Assembly: GCA_964420145.1 (NCBI GenBank)
Contig: CAYQRB010000009.1
Span: 1 to 30,214 of the forward strand
Direction of reading: 5' to 3'
Origin: JAJTYI01 sp964420145
Lineage (GTDB): Bacteria; Patescibacteriota; Dojkabacteria; B142; OLB20
Length of the DNA stretch: 30,214 bases
Part shown: positions 7,098 to 13,116 of the stretch, piece by piece
How positions within the stretch are numbered: the stretch's first letter is position 1
Layout of the letters: every line of letters begins with the position of its first letter
Position numbers and translations under genes: made by a program
Notes under the pieces: generated by a model
Database searches by the model: none
What the model saw: only the letters and a program-made list of their open reading frames with translations
Told to the model about the DNA's origin: nothing

Positions 7098-7180
7098 TGC
7101 AGAGGGAGGGATTCGAACCCCCGTAGACTCGCGCCGCCAGATTTACAGTCTGGTGCGTTTGACCGCTCCGCCACCTCTGC
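7098..7180 (-). tRNA. tRNA-Tyr (anticodon GTA)
   Basis: A class II tRNA with a long variable arm (CGGCGCGAGTCTAC). Acceptor GCAGAGG pairs with CCTCTGC. Anticodon stem CCAGA/TCTGG holds loop CTGTAAA with anticodon GTA. The discriminator is A and the 3' CCA is not encoded (next bases GAA). Confidence 0.95.
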
Positions 7181-7189
7181 ATTCTTTTA

Positions 7190-7195
7190 AGTATA
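7190..7195 (-). promoter_or_regulatory. Possible -10 box of the tRNA-Tyr operon
   Basis: TATACT on the minus strand, ten bases ahead of the mature tRNA-Tyr 5' end, where a start site would fall at about 7183. No good -35 is present at 17 bp. This is the only -10-like box before the tRNA-Tyr/Thr/rpmG/Trp/secE run. Confidence 0.35.
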
Positions 7196-7291
7196 TACTA
7201 AATTACCTTTGTTTCGCCACCTTTAATTAACTCTAATAGCTGGAAATTAAATAAAAACGGGGAATTATAAAAGGATGAGTAATTTTAACAG

Positions 7292-7346
7292 ATTTTCTAG
7301 AAAAGAGAATAGGAAAGTAGGGTGATTTTATGAAATTTTCTAGAAA
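7292..7346. repeat. Two copies of a palindromic 12-mer
   Basis: ATTTTCTAGAAA occurs at 7292-7303 and again at 7335-7346. The core TTTCTAGAAA is a perfect 10-bp palindrome, and the copies are 43 bp apart, close to four helical turns. They lie between the divergent tRNA-Tyr and tRNA-Ala promoters, in a 262-bp stretch (7181-7442) with no gene. They look like a pair of dimer-binding operators; chance is possible in AT-rich DNA. Confidence 0.4.
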
Positions 7347-7400
7347 TGATAAAATTAATAAATCTAAGATACTTTTCGATTAAACTAACTGTTTTGTTAT

Positions 7401-7429
7401 TTGATTGGATAGATACGGATTTATATATT
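7401..7429 (+). promoter_or_regulatory. Promoter of tRNA-Ala
   Basis: -35 TTGATT (7401-7406), 17-bp spacer, -10 TATATT (7424-7429). The expected start is near 7436, seven bases before the mature tRNA. Confidence 0.6.
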
Positions 7430-7442
7430 GGGTTTATTTTGC

Positions 7443-7518
7443 GGGCTCATCGCTTAACTGGCAAAGCATCGCATTCGCATTGCGGAGATTGCGGGTTCGA
7501 TTCCCGCTGAGTCCACCA
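7443..7518 (+). tRNA. tRNA-Ala (anticodon CGC)
   Basis: Acceptor GGGCTCA pairs with TGAGTCC, and the third pair is G-T, i.e. the G3-U70 identity element of alanine tRNAs. D arm GCTTAACTGGCAAAGC, anticodon stem TCGCA/TGCGG with loop TTCGCAT (anticodon CGC, reads GCG), T arm GCGGG-TTCGATT-CCCGC, discriminator A, CCA encoded. It marks the left border of the accessory patch. Confidence 0.93.
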
Positions 7519-7562
7519 ATATCATAACCTACTTTGGTATAAACCACACGGGATATTATGAT

Positions 7563-7579
7563 CTATCCAATATGGATAG
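7563..7579. repeat. Palindrome over the start of the XRE pseudogene
   Basis: CTATCCA-ATA-TGGATAG is a perfect 7-bp inverted repeat whose centre touches the old start codon (ATG 7572). Its position fits an autoregulatory operator of the decayed XRE regulator. No T-tract follows, so it is not a terminator. Confidence 0.4.
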
Positions 7580-7787
7580 GCTTATTTACGGTGCAGAATA
7601 CAAAAAGGTTGTGGAAAATCTGCACAAAGCCCGAGAGTAGGTTGGTTTGAAATAAGAAGATATCACGCAAAAGTCAGATAAGTCATAATCTTGTATTTCC
7701 AAGATTAAATGTGATGAAAGGTGTGTTGATATGGTTGAGTTTAAAGCTTTTTCGTGACTTTATAAAAAAACCCTTAGATTATTTTGT
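7572..7787 (+). pseudogene. Decayed XRE-family helix-turn-helix regulator
   Basis: One reading frame from ATG 7572 to the next gene gives MDRLIYGAEYKKVVENLHKA, then RE*VGLK*EDITQKSDKS*, then SCISKIKCDERCVDMVEF, then KAFS*LYKKTLRLF. This follows the usual XRE pattern: RKE.GLKQEDIA.KLGKSQS.ISKIESGERR.DVVEL..F...YKKPLDYF. There are four in-frame stops (TAG 7638, TAA 7653, TAA 7686, TGA 7752) and no frameshift. Each stop can come from one C-to-T change (CAG, CAA, CAA, CGA), and R-to-C in CDERC also fits C-to-T. TAA, TAG and TGA all end normal genes here, so recoding is unlikely. The stop of the original gene is lost, and the frame runs straight to the ATG at 7788. Confidence 0.8.
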
Positions 7788-8324
7788 ATGAAAAAAATAG
7801 TTATTGCCTCCAAAAATCCGGTTAAAATAAACGCTACATTGAGCGGATTTCAGAAAATGTTCCCGAATGAGCAATTTGAGATTGAGGGTGTTTCTGTACC
7901 TTCTAGTGTAAGCGACCAACCAAAAAGCGATCTGGAAACATTTTCTGGAGCTTGGCATAGAGCCAACAACGCTTATAAAGAAAGACCAGGAGCAGATTTT
8001 TGTGTAGGCATCGAGGGTGGAATTGAAGAAAAAGATTCTGACATGGAAGCGTTTGCATGGGTAGTAATCAAAGGAAAAGGAAATGGGTTTAGCAAAGGCA
8101 GAACGGGCACCTTTTTCTTACCGCCACGGATTGCCGAACTTATTAAACAAGGAAAAGAGCTTGGAGAGGCAGATGATATCGTTTTTGGCAGGACGAACTC
8201 GAAGCAGGAAAATGGTGCTGTGGGTATTTTAACCGAAAATGTGGTTGATAGGACGAAATACTATACCGAGGCCATTGTCCTTGCCCTTATTCCTTTTAAG
8301 AATAAAAAACTTTACAATTTATGA
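7788..8324 (+). CDS. yjjX: Inosine/xanthosine triphosphatase, YjjX (DUF84) family
   Basis: A 178-residue house-cleaning NTPase that removes deaminated purine nucleotides (ITP, XTP). Family features in order: IVIASKNPVKINAT at the N-terminus; PSSVSDQPKSDLET at about 38-51; GAWHRANNAY; VGIEGGIEE at about 73-81; FFLPPRIAELIKQGKELGEA; and ENGAVGILTENVVDRTKYYTEA near the end. Length is normal. It overlaps the next gene by ATGA, so the two are co-translated. It starts directly after the remnants of the XRE pseudogene, with no Shine-Dalgarno. Its phyletically patchy family and position in the accessory patch suggest acquisition by transfer. Confidence 0.88.
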   Translation: MKKIVIASKNPVKINATLSGFQKMFPNEQFEIEGVSVPSSVSDQPKSDLETFSGAWHRANNAYKERPGADFCVGIEGGIEEKDSDMEAFAWVVIKGKGNGFSKGRTGTFFLPPRIAELIKQGKELGEADDIVFGRTNSKQENGAVGILTENVVDRTKYYTEAIVLALIPFKNKKLYNL

Positions 8325-8734
8325 AAATCTATTTTGCAGGATCAATACGAGGTGGGCATGATGACAAGAATCTTTATCTTGAGATTATCAATCTGCTTGG
8401 AAAATATGGAAAAGTTTTAACCGAACATATTGGCGACAAGACTTTATCGGCTATGGGCGAGGATGGCCTAACCGATAAATACATTTATGATCGAGATATG
8501 GCTTGGCTAAATGAAGCAGATGTTGTTGTTGCCGAAGTAACGACTCCAAGCTTAGGTGTTGGGTACGAAATCGGAAAGATGGAAAACAATAAACCTATAC
8601 TTTGCCTCTATCGAGAGCAAGATGGCAAGCGAATATCAGCGATGATTGGAGGAAATGAAAATGTTAAATTTGAGAAATATCGGACAATCCAAGATTTGGG
8701 GCTAATACTTGCAGAGTTTTTTAAGAAGATATGA
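8321..8734 (+). CDS. 2'-deoxynucleoside 5'-phosphate N-hydrolase, DNPH1/Rcl-like
   Basis: A 137-residue member of the nucleoside 2-deoxyribosyltransferase superfamily, resembling animal DNPH1 (Rcl), which splits deoxynucleotide monophosphates into base and deoxyribose 5-phosphate. YFAGSIRGG (4-12) forms the nucleotide-binding loop. RDMAWLNEADVVVAEVT (58-74) contains Asp59, and PSLGVGYEIG (76-85) holds Ser77 and the catalytic Glu83, spaced exactly as Asp69, Ser87 and Glu93 of Rcl. It is coupled by ATGA overlaps to the NTPase before it and to a truncated hydrolase frame after it. Together with the NTPase it forms a nucleotide-pool sanitation unit. Exact substrate is inferred. Confidence 0.85.
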   Translation: MKIYFAGSIRGGHDDKNLYLEIINLLGKYGKVLTEHIGDKTLSAMGEDGLTDKYIYDRDMAWLNEADVVVAEVTTPSLGVGYEIGKMENNKPILCLYREQDGKRISAMIGGNENVKFEKYRTIQDLGLILAEFFKKI

Positions 8735-8823
8735 CTAAACGAGCTTTCATAATTCACGGCTGGGACGGCTACCCTGATGAGGGCTCCGTTTCTTTTGCGA
8801 AGTTATCTAAAAGCACACAATAG
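8731..8823 (+). pseudogene. Truncated alpha/beta hydrolase (RBBP9/YdeN-like), N-terminus only
   Basis: ATG 8731 overlaps the stop of the DNPH1-like gene (ATGA). The frame reads MTKRAFIIHGWDGYPDEG, the N-terminal beta strand and oxyanion-hole region of RBBP9/YdeN-type serine hydrolases (normally about 180 residues, starting with F-hydrophobic-HGWxG). After PDEG the similarity stops and the frame ends at TAG 8821-8823 after 30 codons. The nucleophile motif GxSxG is not found downstream, so the gene is broken. Confidence 0.7.
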
Positions 8824-9132
8824 ATCAGCTGTTTGAGATTAACCCCAAAACAGGCGTCTTTATAAATCAATCCAAAGCTTTGTAGACAACAGCAAGGATT
8901 AGTTAATTACTCTTGAGAATTATACTCGCGATAATAGACCTCTGAAGGGTTTTACTAAACAATCAAAAATCTTTTTCGTTTGGAACCGATTTCGGTTATC
9001 TTAATAAGTCGGATTATTTTAAATTGTCCAAAGTAGCCGTTAAAAAAGCAATCAGAATAAGTTGAGTACACCAGTAATAAATAAATTTATTTTCAATAAT
9101 ACAAGCTCTTTAGTTGGGAATCAAAGATATTT
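8824..9132. other. Gene-free stretch with degraded coding remnants
   Basis: No intact gene is present. Short protein-like pieces can be read on the plus strand in two neighbouring frames: DQLFEINPKTGVFINQSKA (from about 8823), then after a one-base shift FVDNSKD*LITLENYTRD, followed by NRPLKGFTKQSKIFFVW (ending about 8999). Their continuity across one frameshift and one stop suggests a decayed gene. I do not recognise the family. The last 130 bp before the deformylase show nothing. Confidence 0.4.
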
Positions 9133-9762
9133 ATGGTATTATTGCAGATAATGAAAAAATTCGTTAAACCAAGTGACCCTGTTCTTGTGAGTGTTGCAAA
9201 ACCAATAGATATTTCAGAAATATCTTCTTCTGAAACTCAGTATGCAATCGAAGAAATGTTGGGCGTAGCTTATGGGGAACAGGTTGACAGAATGGAACCT
9301 CTACTGGTTGGTTTAGCAGCGCCGCAGATCGGAATTTCTAAGAGGATCATTTTAGTTGATATTGTGGCAAGAGGAAGGGGTGAAGTTGGAGATCTTCGAG
9401 TTTATATCAATCCTGAAATAATTTGGACATCTGAAGAAAAAGGTGAATGGTACGAAGGTTGTTTCTCAACGGATAGGGTTTGCGGAATTGTTTCAAGACC
9501 AACGAAAATAAAGATAAAGGCTTTCACTAGAGAAGGGCAACCAATTGAGGAGGAGTATGAAGGTTATACAGCTAGAATTTTTCAGCACGAAATAGATCAT
9601 TTAAATGGAATAGAATTTGTAACCCATGTTTCTGGTGACGATAAATTACATTGGGTAGAGAAAGATGAATTTCCTGAATATAGAAATGACGAGGGTTGGA
9701 GAAACTGGTCAAAGAAATGTCCATATGAGAAATGGGAGCGAATAAAAGGAATTAGGAAGTAA
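9133..9762 (+). CDS. def: Peptide deformylase
   Basis: A 209-residue metalloenzyme that removes the formyl group from the initiator methionine. All three motifs are present: GLAAPQIG (60-67), EGCFS (108-112, the metal-binding Cys; usual form EGCLS) and QHEIDHLNG (151-159, HExxH). A C-terminal tail of about 45 residues, rich in Trp and charged residues, goes beyond the catalytic core. The start is uncertain: ATG 9133 or ATG 9151 (six residues shorter, MKKFVKPSDPV); the second fits the family better, and neither has a Shine-Dalgarno. It stands alone between degraded DNA and a GIY-YIG gene. Confidence 0.92.
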   Translation: MVLLQIMKKFVKPSDPVLVSVAKPIDISEISSSETQYAIEEMLGVAYGEQVDRMEPLLVGLAAPQIGISKRIILVDIVARGRGEVGDLRVYINPEIIWTSEEKGEWYEGCFSTDRVCGIVSRPTKIKIKAFTREGQPIEEEYEGYTARIFQHEIDHLNGIEFVTHVSGDDKLHWVEKDEFPEYRNDEGWRNWSKKCPYEKWERIKGIRK

Positions 9763-9977
9763 TGTAATTTCTACTCATCCGAAGAGTGAGAAAATTGCGT
9801 GCGAAACATAAGCGAGGTCGAGTGTGAAGATGGGGTGGCGTGGTAATATATCGAAGATTTGAATGTCGTTTTGTAAAATAGTTGGTACAGTGTATAAAAA
9901 CTTGTTTTTATCGGATTGTTGTAAAAGATTCTAAAAAATATAACAATTGGGAATCTATACAATAGGATGTTTTTATT

Positions 9978-10229
9978 ATGTACCACCTCTATATTTTGCT
10001 TTGTTCTGATCATTCTCTTTACACAGGAATTACTAAAGATATAGAGAATCGCCTAAAAGTACATATTTCTGGGAAAGGATCGAAATATGTAAAAAGCCGT
10101 GCACCTTTTAGATTGGTTTATCAAGAAAGGCTAAATAGTAAATCTTCTGCATTAAAACGAGAGTTGGAGATAAAAAGTTGGAGTAGAGAGAAGAAGATAG
10201 AAAAACTTAAACTTTCCTTGAATATATGA
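9978..10229 (+). CDS. GIY-YIG domain endonuclease-like protein (YhbQ/UPF0213 type)
   Basis: An 83-residue single-domain protein. LYILLCSDHSLYTGIT (4-19) is the GIY-YIG motif in the YIL..TGIT form, followed by the catalytic Arg in NRL, then H, GKGSKYVKSRAPFRLVY and the Glu in LKRELEIKSW. The compact size and the AlkRE-IK-W ending fit the YhbQ/UPF0213 group, often linked to DNA repair or mobile DNA; the cellular role is not established. A weak AGGA lies about 10 bp before ATG 9978. It ends in a strong terminator. Confidence 0.88.
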   Translation: MYHLYILLCSDHSLYTGITKDIENRLKVHISGKGSKYVKSRAPFRLVYQERLNSKSSALKRELEIKSWSREKKIEKLKLSLNI

Positions 10230-10238
10230 AGTTTTATT

Positions 10239-10265
10239 GTTGGGTTGGCAACCTAACTATTTTTT
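10239..10265 (+). terminator. Intrinsic terminator after the GIY-YIG gene
   Basis: GTTGGGTT (10239-10246) pairs with AACCTAAC (10250-10257) over eight pairs including one G-T, with loop GGC, followed by TATTTTTT. It begins ten bases past the GIY-YIG stop. Confidence 0.85.
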
Positions 10266-10379
10266 GCTAGGCCACTTTCTATATATGGCTTGATGAGACT
10301 TTGTGTGTAATATTTGCTTCTACCTCTGGTCTGTACAAAGGAGTTTCAGGGGTTCTACCGAGTTTCTTGAAAAAGAAAG

Positions 10380-10455
10380 TGGAGCTGGAACAGAGATTTG
10401 AACTCTGGACCTCACCCTTACCATGGGTGCGCTCTACCAACTGAGCTATTCCAGC
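10380..10455 (-). tRNA. tRNA-Thr (anticodon GGT)
   Basis: Acceptor GCTGGAA (from 10455) pairs with TTCCAGC. D arm GCTCAGTTGGTAGAGC, anticodon stem CACCC/GGGTG with loop ATGGTAA (anticodon GGT, reads ACC/ACU), T arm CAGAG-TTCAAAT-CTCTG. Discriminator T and an encoded CCA (10382-10380). It is a second threonine tRNA, isolated from the one at 6979. Confidence 0.95.
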
Positions 10456-10755
10456 AGGATTATATCTAGGATTTCAAAGCCCCACTGCCACCCCTAGATA
10501 GAAAAATTGGAAACTCCTAAAACCACAAGTGGTTTTCCTCATTCAAATACACACATGTACTTGAAGATTCGGATTCCCTATTGAGCTTGTCGAGTTCAAT
10601 TTGATCTATCAAAAGAGCTTTAGTAGGGCAGTACAGTATAGCAAAAAATATACCTTGGTATCAATTTATTCCTTGTTAAGTGAAACTCACTCTTTCGTAT
10701 AGAATCTGATATAGAACAAGTGATAGAATGGGGGAAGTAATTTTAATAAATTCCC
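10456..10755. other. Intergenic stretch between tRNA-Thr and the mre cluster
   Basis: No gene is seen. It contains a near-perfect hairpin AAAACCAC/GTGGTTTT (about 10517-10534) and the REP-like palindrome at 10580-10600. AT-rich DNA with TATAGAAT-like boxes (10698-10730) may drive mreB. A GGGGGAAG run (10731-10738) is too far (about 18 bp) from the TTG start to be a usual ribosome site. Confidence 0.5.
10580..10600. repeat. REP-like palindrome with GAGCTTGTCGA core
   Basis: ATTGAGCT (10580-10587) pairs with AGTTCAAT (10593-10600) over eight pairs, one G-T, around loop TGTCG. The core GAGCTTGTCGA resembles a palindromic element common between genes in many bacterial genomes. Only one copy is in the window, so repeat status is a guess. 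Confidence 0.4.
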
Positions 10756-11811
10756 TTGATTATTTTTAACAAGCTACTACCTACCGTAACTCATGATATT
10801 GGGATTGACCTCGGAACAACAAATACCATAGTTTCTGTAAGAGGGTACGGGATAGTTGTGAGTGAACCTTCCGTTGTAGCAATTAAAAAAGATACCAAAA
10901 GAATTCTAGCAGTAGGAGAAGAAGCCAGACGGATGATTGGTAGGACTCCTGCATCTATTGTTGCTGTTAATCCGCTTAAAGATGGTGTTATTTCCGATTT
11001 TGATTCTACTGAAGCAATGATTAGGTATTTTATCCATCGTGTTTATGACGAATATCCCAAAATTTTTAAAATTAAAAGGCCGAGAGTTGTTATAGGTATT
11101 CCATCTTCTATTACTGAGGTGGAGGGAAGGGCAGTAGTAGACGCTGCGACCTCTGCAGGTGCCAGGAAAGTTTATATAATAGGAGAACCAATGGCTGCTG
11201 CTATTGGTGCGGGACTGGCTATAGATGATGCTTCTGGAAGTATGGTTGTAGATATTGGAGGGGGAACTACAGATATTGCTATAATTTCATTAGGTGGAGT
11301 TGTAGTAGATAATACAGTCAGGATTGCTGGAAACGAGATTGATAATGAAATATTAAGCTTTGTTAGGAATAAATATAATCTTCAAATCGGTATTAGGTTT
11401 GCTGAAGATGTGAAAATCGCTATTGGTTCTGTAAAACCATTAAAAAAAGAACGAGAAGTTGAAGTTAAGGGGAGGGATCTCTCTACTGGTTTACCTAAGG
11501 TTGTAACCCTTTCGAGTATAGAAGTTAGAGAAGCTATGTTGAAGGTTATAGATAAAATTGTGGATGCGATTAAAGAGGCACTAGAGCGGACACCACCGGA
11601 GATTTTATCCGACCTATTAGAAAAAGGAATTACGCTAACGGGAGGAGGCGCATTGGTAGAGGGAATAGACAGATATTTAGAAGAGAAATTGCAAACACCT
11701 GTAATTATTGCGGATGATCCGCTGACTTGTGTGGTTAAAGGCACCTCTATTTTACTTGAGGAAATTGAATTACTTGAAAGATTACAGATTTCCGACCAGG
11801 ATATTAGTTAA
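10756..11811 (+). CDS. mreB: Rod-shape-determining actin homolog MreB (canonical copy)
   Basis: A 351-residue protein with the full MreB motif set: phosphate-1 IGIDLGTTNTIV at about 16-27, EPMAAAIGAG near 148, phosphate-2 VDIGGGTTDIAIIS with Asp166, and adenosine motif LTGGGALVEGIDRYL near 296. MIIFNKLLPTVTHD forms the short amphipathic N-terminus used for membrane contact. The start is TTG 10756; an in-frame TAA at 10747 leaves no room for a longer protein and no ATG lies before the first motif. It is followed by mreC, mreD and PBP2, the classic elongasome operon. This copy is probably the main cytoskeletal MreB; the one at 290 is the divergent one. Confidence 0.95.
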   Translation: MIIFNKLLPTVTHDIGIDLGTTNTIVSVRGYGIVVSEPSVVAIKKDTKRILAVGEEARRMIGRTPASIVAVNPLKDGVISDFDSTEAMIRYFIHRVYDEYPKIFKIKRPRVVIGIPSSITEVEGRAVVDAATSAGARKVYIIGEPMAAAIGAGLAIDDASGSMVVDIGGGTTDIAIISLGGVVVDNTVRIAGNEIDNEILSFVRNKYNLQIGIRFAEDVKIAIGSVKPLKKEREVEVKGRDLSTGLPKVVTLSSIEVREAMLKVIDKIVDAIKEALERTPPEILSDLLEKGITLTGGGALVEGIDRYLEEKLQTPVIIADDPLTCVVKGTSILLEEIELLERLQISDQDIS

Positions 11812-11824
11812 TTAGTTTCTAAAA

Positions 11825-12640
11825 TTGCCCTCAATAATACCTAAAAACAAAGAAATATCGTTTACACTTTTGGTGGTGTTTTTGGTTATGGCGTTTTTAT
11901 TGGTTCTTTTTGATGTTGTGGGTTTTTTAGATTCAGTAAAGTCTATCGGGGTTGGTATTGGAAACACTATTAGTACAGACTTTAGAAGCCATATGACACA
12001 GTTTGATGGGAAAATTTCTTTGATTAAAGAGAAAGAGGAGTTGTTAGCAAAAATCTCAATGCTTGAGAATGAAAAAATAGATTTAATATCAAAGAACAAC
12101 TTACTTATGATGGAAAATCGTGAATTGGAATTAATTAAGCAACAAGCACAGTTTACGAATACTACAGAATCAACTCCTGCACTAGTTATAGGTTCTGTAA
12201 ATGATAAATTCGGACATATTATTATTAACAAAGGAGAAGCTGTAGGGATAAAAGCTGGTGATGCTGTAGTTATAAAAAATTATTTAATTGGAGAGGTTGT
12301 TAAATCTGACCAAGAAGTGAGTGAAGTAAGACTGATTACCTCTCAAGAGAGCCTAATTCCTGTTTCATCAATGACTAATAACACACAGGGGATTAGTAAA
12401 GGAAATATAAACAAGGGTCTACTAATGCAGGAAGTCCCGCAAGGTGGGACTTTGGAACAGGGGGAGTTTATTATAACTAGTGGAGTTAATAGTAAATTTA
12501 TTCGCGGATTAATTTTAGGGAAGGTAAGATCTATTGATTCTAATGTGAATAAGGCTACTAAAGTAGCTGAGCTTGATTTAGTGATTGATTTTTCAGAAAT
12601 ATCTGAGGTCTTTGTTTTAGATTCTGTAGAAACATTATGA
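11825..12640 (+). CDS. mreC: Rod-shape-determining protein MreC
   Basis: A 271-residue bitopic protein linking MreB to the extracytoplasmic synthesis enzymes. One transmembrane segment lies at about residues 12-33 (FTLLVVFLVMAFLLVLFDVV). A coiled coil follows at about 60-100 (KEKEELLAKISMLENEKIDL). The C-terminal beta domain contains LVIGSVNDKFGHIIINKGEA and VGIKAGDAVV, the typical MreC core. The start is TTG 11825, 13 bp after mreB; no ATG fits before the membrane helix. It overlaps mreD by ATGA. Confidence 0.9.
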   Translation: MPSIIPKNKEISFTLLVVFLVMAFLLVLFDVVGFLDSVKSIGVGIGNTISTDFRSHMTQFDGKISLIKEKEELLAKISMLENEKIDLISKNNLLMMENRELELIKQQAQFTNTTESTPALVIGSVNDKFGHIIINKGEAVGIKAGDAVVIKNYLIGEVVKSDQEVSEVRLITSQESLIPVSSMTNNTQGISKGNINKGLLMQEVPQGGTLEQGEFIITSGVNSKFIRGLILGKVRSIDSNVNKATKVAELDLVIDFSEISEVFVLDSVETL

Positions 12641-13116
12641 TCAAACATATTGCAAATATATTTCTGTTTTTTTTGATCTTGTATATTACAATACTATTCA
12701 ACAATTCCGGGATATGGTTATTAGCCTATATAGAATTATTTGTGATATTAGCTTTGGTCAGACTCTCTAGAGGAGATATTGTCTGGGGATGTATTTTTAT
12801 AGTAATCGGCACCACAATGGCTGATATATTATCCTTTCAAATAGTAGGGTTAACGGCCTTGTTTGCAGTTTTTACGTTGATGATTTTCCGAATAGTATCT
12901 CGCTTTGTAGCATTACTAGATCATCAATCTTCTGAGATGAAAGTTGTACTGGTGTTTATCTTGTTCCATCTAATTAGTAGTATTTATTATTACGGACAAA
13001 GTATTTTTAATCTAAAACAGATTGTTTGGGTTGGTGTTTTGAATTTACTAATCTTATCGATATTCCTGATAGTTCCCTATTTTATAAAAAGATCCAGGAA
13101 TGCTTTCAAAATATAA
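12637..13116 (+). CDS. mreD: Rod-shape-determining protein MreD
   Basis: A 159-residue, strongly hydrophobic protein with about five membrane segments (starts near residues 7, 28, 47, 68, 104 and 126; some are short). Sequence conservation in this family is low, so the call rests on size, topology and exact position between mreC (ATGA overlap) and PBP2 (17-bp overlap). The segment IELFVILALVRLSRGDIVWG matches the general MreD pattern of an acidic residue before a Gly-rich loop. Confidence 0.82.
   Translation: MIKHIANIFLFFLILYITILFNNSGIWLLAYIELFVILALVRLSRGDIVWGCIFIVIGTTMADILSFQIVGLTALFAVFTLMIFRIVSRFVALLDHQSSEMKVVLVFILFHLISSIYYYGQSIFNLKQIVWVGVLNLLILSIFLIVPYFIKRSRNAFKI

Noticed and set aside
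7572..7787. Stop-codon reassignment to explain the stops in the XRE frame
   Set aside because: TAA, TAG and TGA all occur there, and all of them terminate intact genes in the window; ordinary decay explains it.
7519..8900. An integrated element with an attachment site at tRNA-Ala
   Set aside because: No repeat of the tRNA 3' end and no integrase or recombinase gene is visible downstream.
9771..10013. An 80-residue open frame on the minus strand between the deformylase and GIY-YIG genes
   Set aside because: It overlaps the GIY-YIG start, has no recognisable motif and has low-complexity content. The interval 9763-9977 otherwise shows only short frames with stops and I could not assign it.
10459..10464. 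TATAAT on the minus strand ahead of tRNA-Thr(GGT)
   Set aside because: The box ends only four bases from the mature tRNA 5' end, so a normal start would fall inside the tRNA; no -35 either.
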